Origin: Microbacterium sp. Au-Mic1
GTDB taxonomy: Bacteria > Actinomycetota > Actinomycetes > Actinomycetales > Microbacteriaceae
Direction: 5' to 3'
Length of the DNA: 64,000 nucleotides
Assembly (NCBI RefSeq): GCF_021341785.1
Contig: NZ_JAJTTF010000002.1
Location: 362,356-426,355, forward strand
How positions within the stretch are numbered: the first letter of the stretch is position 1; each line of letters opens with the position of its first letter. A model generated the notes under the pieces. The model did not search any database, had not been told where the DNA came from, and was given only the letters and a program-made list of their open reading frames with translations. Position numbers and translations under genes: made by a program. Of the stretch, positions 1-8,196 are shown piece by piece.

Positions 1-231
1 GAGTCGCTGGGGCTCGACGGCACCGAGATCGTCTCGATCGCGGGCCTCGAGGAGCTCAACGAGGGCACCACGCCGAAGACGGTCCGCGTGACCGCGGCGC
101 CGAGCGAGTTCTCGGCCGAGGGCAAGCAGACGATCGAGTTCGACGCGGTCGTCCGCATCGACACCCCGGGTGAGGCCGACTACTACCGCAACGGCGGCAT
201 CCTGCAGTACGTGCTGCGTTCGCTGGTCTGA
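1..231 (+). CDS. acnA: Aconitate hydratase, C-terminal end (partial)
   Basis: Only the last 76 codons lie in the window; the gene begins upstream. The tail carries the run [14 protein letters not shown] just before the stop, characteristic of the swivel domain of monomeric aconitase A (citrate to isocitrate, TCA cycle, cytoplasm). The iron-sulfur cysteines are in the missing part and cannot be checked. A strong hairpin follows ten bases after the stop, so this is the end of its transcript. Two citrate synthase homologues lie within 4 kb, so this corner of the chromosome is rich in TCA functions. Identification is firm despite the truncation. Confidence 0.9.
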   Translation, partial: ESLGLDGTEIVSIAGLEELNEGTTPKTVRVTAAPSEFSAEGKQTIEFDAVVRIDTPGEADYYRNGGILQYVLRSLV

Positions 232-240
232 TCTACGACG

Positions 241-280
241 AGAGGCGGGGCCGGTTCCTTCGGGAGCCGGCCCCGCCTCT
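241..280 (+). terminator. Terminator after aconitase
   Basis: A perfect 14-bp inverted repeat (241-254 with 267-280) encloses a 12-base loop. It begins ten bases after the aconitase stop. There is no T-run, as is common for actinobacterial intrinsic terminators. Confidence 0.85.
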
Positions 281-323
281 CATGTCAGGCGCGTGGCGCG
301 CGTCCGCCGCTGGCATCCGTGCT

Positions 324-408
324 GCGACGTCTGCAGGACGCCGTGACGGATGCAGGCGCTGATCGCGGATTCCGTCCTGCAGACGTCGCCTGGTCCTGCA
401 GGCGTCGC
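324..408. repeat. Inverted repeat with a third diverged copy
   Basis: GCGACGTCTGCAGGACG at 324-340 is matched exactly as its reverse complement at 373-389 (17 bp, 32-base spacer). A third copy, in the orientation of the second, sits at 394-408 with one mismatch in 15. Each unit contains the palindromes CTGCAG and GACGTC (GCGTC in copy three). The element fills the gap between two convergent genes. I saw no further copy in this window. It may be a REP-like element, an extra bidirectional terminator or a protein site; function unknown. Confidence 0.7.
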
Positions 409-419
409 AGGACGTCTCC

Positions 420-1715
420 TCAGTTCTTCTTCGCGGGAAGTGTCGGCGGTGGGTCGTCCGGCGCGAGTTCCGTGGCGATCTGCCGGAACAGCCGGTCACT
501 CGCGTTGTCGTAGACGCCGTTCGCGTCGAACGCGCCGGGCAGGAACGTCGTCGCCACCGCGATCGCGATCTTCTTCGAGGGCAGATACGCCTCGGTGGCG
601 CTGTAGCCGCTGAGCAGCGGGTTCTGCAGCTGCCAGGATCCGGATCTCACCACTCCGAGTCCGTAGTTGTAGCCGTTCACCTGGGTGAAGCAGGATCCGG
701 CGCAGACGGGGAGCGGTGTGCCGAAACCGATCAACGTCGAATCGGTCATCTCGTGGAAGCTCTTCGGTGAGAGCAGCTTGCCGGTGCCGACGGCGACCGC
801 GGTCGTCGCCATGTCGGTGATCGTGGTCGTCTCGGCCGCTCCGATCGGCGTGCCCCAGGCGGGGTTCCAGAACGTCGACTCCTCCGTGAACGGCATCGAC
901 GGGGGAATACCGAGGGCTACGCGGCGCTCGGAGCTGTAGGCATGCAGCACCGGTTCCGGCACGGTCGCGGTACTGTACGCCGCCGTCTGCGTCAGACCCA
1001 TCGGGCCGAGGACCTTCTTCTGCAGCAGCTGGTCGAGGGGAGCTCCTCCGATCATGGAGAGGATGTGGCCGAGGATCATGAAGTTGGTGTGCGCGTAGCT
1101 CCAGTTGGTGCCGGGCTCGAATTGCAGAGGGCGATTGAACGCGTCCTTCAATCGCTCGTCGAACGTGAACTCGTGGAACGGGTCGGCGTTGTAGGCCGCG
1201 GTCCACTCCGGATCCGTCTCGAAGTCGGGATATCCGGTGGTCTGGTTCGTCAGCATCCTGAGCGTGACCTTGTTCGCCTCGGGCAGGCCGGGCATCCACT
1301 TGTCGACCGTGTCGTCGAGGGTGATCTTCCCCTCGTCGACGTACTCCAGCAACAATGTGGAGACGTACTCGAACGCCACCGCGCCGTTGCGGAAATGCAT
1401 GTCGGTGGTGGCGGGGACGCCGGTCATCGAGTCCCCGTACGCCTGCATGGCCACGACCTTGCCGTCGACCGTGACCCGCACGATCACCGCCTTGAGACTG
1501 TCGGCCTTCATGGCCTCTCGGACGATCGCGTCGACCCGTGCGTTCTGGACGTCCGGATGTGCGGACGACGCGATCGCGGCGGGAGCGGCCCCGCCCGCCG
1601 GCCGCCATACGATCCAGGCGATGACCACGAGCAATGCGATGACAGCAGCGGCTGCAATGACGACGATCGTCCTTCGCCGCGCGGTGCCGCGGGATGCCGG
1701 TGTCTGCGCGTTCAC
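420..1715 (-). CDS. Serine-hydrolase (class C beta-lactamase fold) family protein, catalytic motifs lost
   Basis: A 431-residue protein with an N-terminal membrane segment (about residues 16-37) followed by an extracytoplasmic domain of the class C beta-lactamase/DD-peptidase fold. The fold is recognised from the block FRNGAVAF...LLLEYVDEGKITLDD and the later PGTNWSYAHTNFMILGHIL. The expected SxxK nucleophile motif reads AVAF (112-115), YxN reads YAH (207-209), and no KTG/HTG triad is visible near the C-terminus. It is therefore probably a binding or scaffolding protein rather than a hydrolase, anchored outside the membrane. GTG start at 1715 with GAGGAG upstream. It is convergent with aconitase and stands alone. 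Confidence 0.7.
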   Translation of the reverse strand: MNAQTPASRGTARRRTIVVIAAAAVIALLVVIAWIVWRPAGGAAPAAIASSAHPDVQNARVDAIVREAMKADSLKAVIVRVTVDGKVVAMQAYGDSMTGVPATTDMHFRNGAVAFEYVSTLLLEYVDEGKITLDDTVDKWMPGLPEANKVTLRMLTNQTTGYPDFETDPEWTAAYNADPFHEFTFDERLKDAFNRPLQFEPGTNWSYAHTNFMILGHILSMIGGAPLDQLLQKKVLGPMGLTQTAAYSTATVPEPVLHAYSSERRVALGIPPSMPFTEESTFWNPAWGTPIGAAETTTITDMATTAVAVGTGKLLSPKSFHEMTDSTLIGFGTPLPVCAGSCFTQVNGYNYGLGVVRSGSWQLQNPLLSGYSATEAYLPSKKIAIAVATTFLPGAFDANGVYDNASDRLFRQIATELAPDDPPPTLPAKKN

Positions 1716-1788
1716 GTTCGTCTCCTCGGATCCACGATCGCGGAATGTCCAAGCGCACCGGGGGCCGTTCGGGTCCGGTCCTTCGGGC

Positions 1789-1818
1789 GCACGGGGACGA
1801 TCACTCGCGTCCCCGTGC
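1789..1818 (-). terminator. Terminator after the citrate synthase
   Basis: A perfect 11-bp stem (1789-1799 with 1808-1818) with an 8-base loop lies about 40 bases downstream of the citrate synthase stop on the minus strand. Confidence 0.75.
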
Positions 1819-1856
1819 TCGCCTGCCGCTGAGCATAGACCCGGGGTCGGTGGCGA

Positions 1857-3026
1857 TCAACGAGAGTGTGACGGCGCTCCGATGTAGCGGGAGGAGGGGC
1901 GGAGGATCTTGCCGTCCTGCACCTGCTCGCAGGCGTGCGCGCCCCAGCCGATCAGGCGTGCCGATGCGAACGTCGGAGTGAACAGCTCGCGCGGAATCCC
2001 GCACGCCTCCATGACGACCGCGGCGTAGAGCTCGACGTTCGTGCGCAGGGCGCGGCCCGGCTTGAGCTCGTCCAGCACCTGCAGCACGGTCTGCTCCACC
2101 GTCACCGCGAGGTCGACGCGGTCCGACGCGAGTCCGTCGACGCGCAGCCGCTGAGCGACCCCGCGCAGCAGGCGCGAGCGGGGATCCTCCGTGCGGTACA
2201 CCGCGTGCCCGAACCCCATGATCCGCCCGCCGTTCTGCACGCGCTCGCGCACCCAGGCGTCCGCACGATCGGGTGTCCCGATCTCGTCCAGCATGTCGAG
2301 CGTGCGCGCGGGTGCGCCTCCGTGCAGTGGTCCCGACAGCGCGCCGAGTGCACCGCCGACGCACGAGGCGAGGTCGGCGCCGGTGGACGCGATGACCCGC
2401 GCCGTGAACGTCGACGCGTTGAACCCGTGGTCGATCGCCGCGGTCAGATACGTGGCGAGGGCAATGGAGAGGCGGGCGTCGGGTGCGGCGCCCGTGAGCA
2501 TGCGCAAGTAGTCGGAGACGGGGTCGAGCTCCGCGTCCGGCGCGATCGGATCCTGTTCCTGGCCCCACCGGTGCAATGCCGCGATCAGGGACGGCGCGAC
2601 GGCGGCGAGACGGATCGTGTCGTCGACGCGCTCCTCGTCGGTCTCGTCGTAGAGGGCGCGCCGTCCGTCCGCGGCGGAGACGAGAGCGAGCCCGGTGCGC
2701 AATTGGGCCATGGGATCCAGACCCGAGGCCGCGATCGCCGTCAGCGGTCCGTGCAGGTGTTCGGGGATCGTTCGCGCCGCGGTCGTACGGGCGCGGAAAG
2801 CTGCGGCGTCGGCGTCGTCCTGAGGCAAAGCGCCGAGTGCGACCAGCCTCCAGGCGTCCTCGAATCGGGCTTCGGCGGCCAGCTCCACACCCGAGACGCC
2901 CCGGTACTGGAAGAAGCCCTCCTCGCCGCGGACGTCGCCGATCGTGGTCTCGGCGACGACGACGTTGGTGAGTCCTCGCGGGACATCGATGAGATGCGTG
3001 TCGTTGCGATCGATGGTGATGGCCAT
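1857..3026 (-). CDS. Citrate synthase family enzyme
   Basis: A 389-residue enzyme condensing acetyl-CoA with oxaloacetate (or propionyl-CoA, if a methylcitrate synthase); cytoplasmic. Catalytic-region motifs are intact: the oxaloacetate-binding DHGFNAST, the GPLHGG histidine and the GFGHAVY histidine. The position usually read as NVD near the C-terminus is NVE, so the acidic residue is Glu. The start is the ATG at 3026, six bases after GAGAGGAG; a longer reading frame reaching 3071 lacks a ribosome site. It is divergent from a second citrate synthase homologue carrying a DNA-binding domain, which may regulate it. I cannot decide citrate against 2-methylcitrate specificity. Confidence 0.88.
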   Translation of the reverse strand: MAITIDRNDTHLIDVPRGLTNVVVAETTIGDVRGEEGFFQYRGVSGVELAAEARFEDAWRLVALGALPQDDADAAAFRARTTAARTIPEHLHGPLTAIAASGLDPMAQLRTGLALVSAADGRRALYDETDEERVDDTIRLAAVAPSLIAALHRWGQEQDPIAPDAELDPVSDYLRMLTGAAPDARLSIALATYLTAAIDHGFNASTFTARVIASTGADLASCVGGALGALSGPLHGGAPARTLDMLDEIGTPDRADAWVRERVQNGGRIMGFGHAVYRTEDPRSRLLRGVAQRLRVDGLASDRVDLAVTVEQTVLQVLDELKPGRALRTNVELYAAVVMEACGIPRELFTPTFASARLIGWGAHACEQVQDGKILRPSSRYIGAPSHSR

Positions 3027-3101
3027 GTCGGCTCCTCTCTGGCGAGTCGCGGATGGCGGCTCTTCGCTCACGATCTCTAATGGATCCGGATATCGTCAAT
3101 G

Positions 3102-3114
3102 TTGATCGGATCAA
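3102..3114. promoter_or_regulatory. Candidate operator between divergent citrate synthase genes
   Basis: TTGATC-G-GATCAA, a perfect 6-1-6 inverted repeat, lies in the 102-bp gap between the two divergent genes and just upstream of the ribosome site of the right-hand gene. Its placement suits an autoregulatory site for the DNA-binding domain of that gene; this is inference. Confidence 0.45.
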
Positions 3115-3128
3115 TGAAGGAGCTCGCG

Positions 3129-4439
3129 ATGGACGTACTCACGGCGGCGCAGACGGCGGCGCGTCTCGGTGTGCGGACGGAGACGCTCTACGCGTATGTC
3201 TCTCGGGGCCTGATCGCGCGCGAGCGCGGGGCGCACGGCTCGTTGTTCGACCCGCTCGAGGTCGAGCGCTTCGCCCGTACCCGCCGCCGTGCGACCTCGC
3301 CCTCGCACGGCGCGGCTCGCGCGGCCGGCGCGGACGGGAGCCCGCTGGCTGTCATCGATACGGACATCGCGCTGATCGAGGACGGAGAGCTCTGGATCCG
3401 CGGCGTGCCGATCGACGAGCTGGTCGCGGGGGAGGGCCAGCCGCCGAGATTCGACGCGATCGTGCGGTGGCTCTTCGCGCGCACGGACCTGCCGCAGTGG
3501 GACGCGTTGCGGCTGGAAGGGTCCGGGAGCGCAGCTCCGAGCCGCGTGGTTGCCGCCCTTCCGCCCGCTGCCGGGGCATTCAGCCGACTGCTCGCGGCGG
3601 TCGCGACTCTCGCGGCGGAGGATCCGGAGCGATACGACCTCCGTGCGGAGACCGTGGCACGCGTCGCGACGCGTCTCGTCGCCGGGCTCGTGGATGCGCT
3701 CCCGCTGCTCGGCGTCGGTCAGGAGAACGACAGCGCGGCGTCGACCAGTGGGACGATGGGCGGATCGGTGGCAGCGCGGCTCTGGCCTCGCCTCACGAGG
3801 CTTCCCCCGACGCCTGATCGCGTACGAGTGCTGGACGCTGCGCTCGTGCTCCTGGTCGATCACGACATGGCGGCCTCGACTCTCGCCGCGCGGGCCGCGG
3901 CGTCGGCGCGAGCCCATCCCTACGCCGTCGTGGCGGCCGGGTTCGGCGCCCTCGACTCCGCTCTGCACGGAGCGGTGAGCGCGGCGGTCCACGCACTGCT
4001 CCGACAAGTGCGGGACGGGGTGGATCCGGCAGCCGCGCTGGCGACCGCGACGCGCTTGGGCGGAGCGGGGATCCCCGGCTTCGGACAGCTGCTGTACCCG
4101 GACGGAGATCCCCGGGCGCGGCTGTTGCTTCGGCTCATGCGCGAGACGGCGGATCCGCAGGCTGAGACGGCACTGGGGCTGGCCGAGCAGCTGATCTCCG
4201 TCGTGCAGGCCAGGACGGGCCTCCACCCCACGGTCGATCTCGCGCTGGCCGTGATGGCACTGGCCTGGGACATGCCCGCCGACTCCGGAGAGACGGTCTT
4301 CGCAGTCGCGCGCTCAGCAGGCTGGTGTGCGCACGCGCAGGACGAGTACGGGCGGTCCCCGCTGCGGTTGCGGCCGATCGGACACTACGTCGGTCCGGAT
4401 GCGGCGGATCTCCAGCGGCCCGGGAGCAATGCTCGGTAG
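3129..4439 (+). CDS. Citrate synthase homologue fused to an N-terminal helix-turn-helix
   Basis: 436 residues. Residues 1-55 form a MerR/excisionase-type DNA-binding domain (LTAAQTAARLGVRTETLYAY, then a wing ending FDPLEVERFAR). The rest is a citrate synthase fold: DHDMAAS (His245), ALHGAV (His280), and PGFGQLLY, where the third catalytic histidine of the GFGH motif is Gln320. HTH-citrate synthase fusions occur in actinobacteria. The Gln substitution suggests weak or lost catalysis and a sensor-regulator role binding CoA or oxaloacetate. The ATG at 3129 follows GAAGGA by eight bases. Its stop codon TAG is the start of a TAGTCT -10-like box in front of dxs. Confidence 0.8.
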   Translation: MDVLTAAQTAARLGVRTETLYAYVSRGLIARERGAHGSLFDPLEVERFARTRRRATSPSHGAARAAGADGSPLAVIDTDIALIEDGELWIRGVPIDELVAGEGQPPRFDAIVRWLFARTDLPQWDALRLEGSGSAAPSRVVAALPPAAGAFSRLLAAVATLAAEDPERYDLRAETVARVATRLVAGLVDALPLLGVGQENDSAASTSGTMGGSVAARLWPRLTRLPPTPDRVRVLDAALVLLVDHDMAASTLAARAAASARAHPYAVVAAGFGALDSALHGAVSAAVHALLRQVRDGVDPAAALATATRLGGAGIPGFGQLLYPDGDPRARLLLRLMRETADPQAETALGLAEQLISVVQARTGLHPTVDLALAVMALAWDMPADSGETVFAVARSAGWCAHAQDEYGRSPLRLRPIGHYVGPDAADLQRPGSNAR

Positions 4440-4500
4440 TCTTGGTCGGTGCTGCGGGCCTCGGCTCGCTGTTCCCGTTTCGTTTCAGGAGGCAGACACG
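4437..4500 (+). promoter_or_regulatory. dxs promoter candidate and ribosome site
   Basis: TAGTCT at 4437-4442 fits the actinobacterial -10 form TANNNT and shares its TAG with the stop of the preceding gene. AGGAGG at 4487-4492 lies eight bases before the GTG at 4501 and decides the dxs start. Confidence 0.5.
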
Positions 4501-6483
4501 GTGGCGATCCTTCCCGGCATCTCCGGTCCCCGCGACCTCGACCGGCTCACCCCCGAACAGCTCGCGGAGCTGGCAGCGGAGGTCCGTTCGTTCCTGATCG
4601 AAAACGTCGCCCGCACGGGTGGCCACCTCGGGCCGAACCTCGGCGTCGTCGAGCTCACCATCGCGCTGCACCGGGTGTTCTCCTCACCAGATGACCCGAT
4701 CATCTTCGACACCGGGCATCAGTCGTACGTGCACAAGCTCCTCACGGGGCGTCAGGACTTCTCGGCGCTGCGCTCGCGCGGCGGGCTGGCCGGCTACCCA
4801 CAGCGGTCCGAGAGCCCGCACGACGTCGTGGAGTCCTCGCACGCCTCGAGCTCGCTGAGCTGGGCAGACGGGATCTCCCGCGCCTTCACCGCGACGGGTC
4901 GCGGGGACCGTCACGTCGTCGCGGTCGTCGGCGACGGCGCGCTCACCGGCGGCATGACGTGGGAGGCGCTCAACAACATCTCCGATGACAACGAGCGCAA
5001 CCTGGTCATCGTCGTGAACGACAACGGGCGCTCCTACGCGCCGACGATCGGCGGTATGGCCCGCTACATGAACCGGGTGCGCACGGCGGGCGTGTACCGC
5101 GACCTGCATCGCAAGTCGGACCGATTCTTCCGGGCGTTCGGTCCGGTCGGGCGCGCGTTCTACCGCGGCGTGCGCGGAGGAACGCACGGCTTCCTCTCGC
5201 GCTTCTCGAACAACGAGGAGTTGTACTCCAACCTCGACATCAAATACCTCGGTCCCATCGACGGGCATGACATCCCCTCTCTCCTTGAGACGCTGCAGCT
5301 CGCGAAGGACTACGGCGCCCCGGTCATCGTGCACGTCATCACCGAGAAGGGCCGGGGGTACCAGCCCGCGCTCGACGACGAGGCGGATCAGTTCCACGCG
5401 GTCAACAAGATCGACCCGAAGACCGGCGCCCCCCTCGCGGCGAGCGGCATCGGATGGACCGACGTGTTCGCCGACGCACTGGTCGACGTCGGTTCGCGCG
5501 CCCCGAAGGTCATCGCGATGACGGCGGCGATGCTGCGGCCCACGGGTCTCGCTCCGTTCGCAGAGCGGTTCCCCGACCGCGTCTACGATGTCGGCATCGC
5601 CGAGCAGCACGCCGTGACGTCCGCGGCGGGCCTCGCGTACGGCGGTCTGCATCCGGTGGTCGCGCTCTACGCCACGTTCATGGGCCGCGCGTTCGACCAG
5701 GTGCTGATGGACGTCGGGCTGCACCGTGCCGGGGTGACGTTCGTGCTGGACCGGGCGGGCGTCACCGGGCCCGATGGCCCGAGCCACCACGGTCTGTGGG
5801 ACCTGTCCATGCTGCAGATCGTGCCGGGGATCCGCATCGCGGCGCCCCGTGACGCCGAGCGCCTGCGCGAGGAGCTGGAGGAGGCGGTGGCCGTCGACGA
5901 CGCGCCGACCGTGATCCGCTTCCCCAAGGGTGCGGTGACCCCCGAGATCCCGGCGCTCGAGCGCCTGCACGACGGCGTGGACGTGCTCTCCCGCGATGAG
6001 GACGAGGATGTGCTGCTCATCGGGATCGGCCCGTTCGCGACTCTCGCTCTCGACGTGGCGGACCGGCTCAAGGCGCAGGGGATCGGGGCGACCGTGATCG
6101 ACCCGCGCTGGGCGATCCCGGTGCAGCCCTCGGTCGTCGAGCTCGCGGCCCGGCACCGCCTCGTCATCACCCTCGAGGACGGCATCCGTGTCGGCGGGGT
6201 CGGCACACGCGTGCGTCAGGTTCTCCGCGAGGCGGGCATCGACACAGCCGTCGACGAGCTGGGCCTGCCCGACGAGTACATCGACCACGCCAGCCGCGAC
6301 CAGATCCTCGAGGATGCCGGGCTGACCGCGGGCAAGATCGCGCAGGACGTCGTCGCCCAGGTGCTCGGCACGCGCGTGCCGATCGCCCGCCCCACGGGCG
6401 AGGTTCCGCTGCACACGGGCACGGTCGAGATCGTGGCCGGGCGCACGGTCGACGCGGACGCCGAGGAGCGTCGTCGACGCTAG
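4501..6483 (+). CDS. dxs: 1-deoxy-D-xylulose-5-phosphate synthase
   Basis: First enzyme of the MEP isoprenoid pathway: pyruvate plus glyceraldehyde 3-phosphate to DXP with thiamine diphosphate, cytoplasmic. 660 residues, normal for the family. Visible motifs: GGHLGPNLGVVELT near the N-terminus, the histidine in GHQSYVHKLLTGR, the ThDP/Mg motif GDGALTGGMTWEALNNI, ITEKGRGY, and in the transketolase-like domain DRAGVTGPDGPSHHG. The start is GTG 4501; an upstream extension in the same frame overlaps the previous gene and lacks support. The stop overlaps the convergent next gene by four bases, leaving no spacer for a terminator. Confidence 0.97.
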   Translation: MAILPGISGPRDLDRLTPEQLAELAAEVRSFLIENVARTGGHLGPNLGVVELTIALHRVFSSPDDPIIFDTGHQSYVHKLLTGRQDFSALRSRGGLAGYPQRSESPHDVVESSHASSSLSWADGISRAFTATGRGDRHVVAVVGDGALTGGMTWEALNNISDDNERNLVIVVNDNGRSYAPTIGGMARYMNRVRTAGVYRDLHRKSDRFFRAFGPVGRAFYRGVRGGTHGFLSRFSNNEELYSNLDIKYLGPIDGHDIPSLLETLQLAKDYGAPVIVHVITEKGRGYQPALDDEADQFHAVNKIDPKTGAPLAASGIGWTDVFADALVDVGSRAPKVIAMTAAMLRPTGLAPFAERFPDRVYDVGIAEQHAVTSAAGLAYGGLHPVVALYATFMGRAFDQVLMDVGLHRAGVTFVLDRAGVTGPDGPSHHGLWDLSMLQIVPGIRIAAPRDAERLREELEEAVAVDDAPTVIRFPKGAVTPEIPALERLHDGVDVLSRDEDEDVLLIGIGPFATLALDVADRLKAQGIGATVIDPRWAIPVQPSVVELAARHRLVITLEDGIRVGGVGTRVRQVLREAGIDTAVDELGLPDEYIDHASRDQILEDAGLTAGKIAQDVVAQVLGTRVPIARPTGEVPLHTGTVEIVAGRTVDADAEERRRR

Positions 6484-7049
6484 GACGGATCCGAGCGCGC
6501 CGCGGTGGTTCGGACGTCATCGCGCAGCGCCTTGTGCGACGTGAGCCACCAGCCGCTTGCGGCGGCGACGGCGGTCGCGCTCGAGGCGATCACTACGAGG
6601 GGCGGGTACCACCAGCCGCTCAGGGCTCCGATCCCGAGGGCGACGCCGGCGCCCACGACCGCGCCGAGTGCGAGTTGGGCGCACAGATGCACCGCACGGT
6701 GCCGAACACGCGCGAGACCGCGTCCGACCAGACCGGCGAGCGGTGTGACGACGAGCGCCACGAGCCCGGAGAGCATGCCGCAGACGACGAGCGCAATCAG
6801 CAGGACGGGGAGCCCCGCGAAGAGACCGACGATGCGGGCGGACCAGATCGATCCGGCGTCGTCCCCCGACCAGAGAGCGACCCAGCCGTCCGTGAGCGTC
6901 GACGCGAGCTCCGGGACGATGACGATCAGCGCCACCAGTGCGAGGAAGACGAGCCAGGTCCAGACTCCGCCGCGTGCCAATTCCTCCCCGGTGAACGCCA
7001 TGGGCCGTTGCGGGGTGCGGGGCGAGCGCGGGACCTGGGAGTCCGTCAT
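6480..7049 (-). CDS. Membrane protein A of a three-member tandem family
   Basis: 189 residues, not recognised as a named family. A short cytoplasmic N-terminus (PRSPRTPQRPMAFTGEEL) is followed by about four membrane segments and a basic tail containing ALRDD. The PMAFTxEE motif and the tail motif recur in the next two genes upstream, so the three are paralogues. ATG 7049 overlaps the stop of the preceding gene as ATGA, implying translational coupling. It is last in a four-gene operon headed by a TetR regulator. Its stop overlaps dxs, which is convergent. Function unknown. Confidence 0.75.
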   Translation of the reverse strand: MTDSQVPRSPRTPQRPMAFTGEELARGGVWTWLVFLALVALIVIVPELASTLTDGWVALWSGDDAGSIWSARIVGLFAGLPVLLIALVVCGMLSGLVALVVTPLAGLVGRGLARVRHRAVHLCAQLALGAVVGAGVALGIGALSGWWYPPLVVIASSATAVAAASGWWLTSHKALRDDVRTTAARSDPS

Positions 7050-7618
7050 GATGCGGACCTCGGGAACCGCCACGCGCAGGGCGCCGCCATGCCGCGATCG
7101 GCGTTCAGCGCCCGCGCCGCGGTGAATCTCCAGGCGAGGGGGAACGCGATCGTCGCCGCAACCGCGCTGCTAAGAACCACCGGAACGGCGAGCGCGGACA
7201 AGCCGACGATCCCGAGGGCGAACAGCGCGCCGAAGGAACCTGTGGCGCCGACAGCCAGACCGAGCACCGCATTGACGGTGATGTGCACCGCAGGATGTGC
7301 TGACCGTTCCCACGTCCGATTGAGCGCATGTGCAGGCAGCACGAAGAGGAAGAACGCGGGGACGCTGGCGACTGCGCCCGCGAGTGAGAGGGCGATTGCT
7401 CCGATGAGCCGGGACGAGACGTCCGAGATCGAGCAAGGCACGGAGGAAACTTCGGTAGGACAGCCAATGCCCAGCACCGCGAACAGCAGAACCGGCAGCA
7501 GTAGTAGCGTCAATCCCCAGGCGAGTAGCGCACCGTTGATGAACTCCTCCATGGTGAACGCCATGGGCCTCGCGGGCGTCCGCGGAGAAGGCGCGTCGGT
7601 ACCGATGCTCATCATCAT
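7046..7618 (-). CDS. Membrane protein B of a three-member tandem family
   Basis: 190 residues with the shared N-terminal block PSPRTPARPMAFTMEEF, about four hydrophobic segments, and a C-terminal WRFTAARALNADRG that matches the tail of its two neighbours. The start region reads ATGATGATGAGC: the first ATG (7618) overlaps the TGA of the upstream gene, and either of the next two could also initiate. It contains two cysteines in the first extracytoplasmic loop (GCPTEVSSVPC), possibly a disulfide, absent from its paralogues. Function unknown; regulated with the TetR gene. Confidence 0.75.
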   Translation of the reverse strand: MMMSIGTDAPSPRTPARPMAFTMEEFINGALLAWGLTLLLLPVLLFAVLGIGCPTEVSSVPCSISDVSSRLIGAIALSLAGAVASVPAFFLFVLPAHALNRTWERSAHPAVHITVNAVLGLAVGATGSFGALFALGIVGLSALAVPVVLSSAVAATIAFPLAWRFTAARALNADRGMAAPCAWRFPRSAS

Positions 7619-8196
7619 CGGGGAGCCGCCTGAGGATGGGGATGCCGGCGACGGAACCAGGGCTGCGGAGTCAGCCCGCGGTCCTTCCGCAGCGCGAGCG
7701 ACGCCGTCCTCGCCCAGGCGAGCGTGATCGCGACCGACCCCGAGGCCCAGCCGGCGACGGCGATCACGGTCAGAACGCCTGCGAAGCTCAGATGCAGCGT
7801 GGTGATCACGGCTGCCGTCACCGCACCCGAGAAGACGATGCCGAACCCGGCCCATGCGATGACATGCGTTCGGAAGTCCGCCACCCGGACGATCGCACGT
7901 CCGAGGAGCAGCGCCGGCATCACTCCGATCAGGAGCGCGAGGAGCGAGATCGGCACGGCGTAGAACTGGACCAGGATGGTGAGGCCCACGCCTCTCCCGA
8001 GGGCGGAAAACAACGAATCCGCTTGGTCGAGTCTGTCGACGAACGCGGCGACGGTGCCCGCCAGCACGCACGCGATGAGGAACAGCACGAGGTGCAGCCC
8101 GAGAGCACGGAAGGCGCCCGCGATGAACTCCTCCGGGGTGAACGCCATCGGCTTCTTCGGTCTCCGCGGCCACGCCGGAAGCTCTTCGGCGTTCAT
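7615..8196 (-). CDS. Membrane protein C of a three-member tandem family
   Basis: 193 residues; first of the three paralogues after the regulator. The N-terminus has PRRPKKPMAFTPEEF, the middle has about four membrane segments, and the tail ends in an ALRKDRG-type motif followed by an Arg/His-rich end. ATG 8196 overlaps the TetR stop (ATGA), so regulator and membrane proteins are made from one message. No enzyme or transporter motif is seen. Confidence 0.75.
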   Translation of the reverse strand: MNAEELPAWPRRPKKPMAFTPEEFIAGAFRALGLHLVLFLIACVLAGTVAAFVDRLDQADSLFSALGRGVGLTILVQFYAVPISLLALLIGVMPALLLGRAIVRVADFRTHVIAWAGFGIVFSGAVTAAVITTLHLSFAGVLTVIAVAGWASGSVAITLAWARTASLALRKDRGLTPQPWFRRRHPHPQAAPR

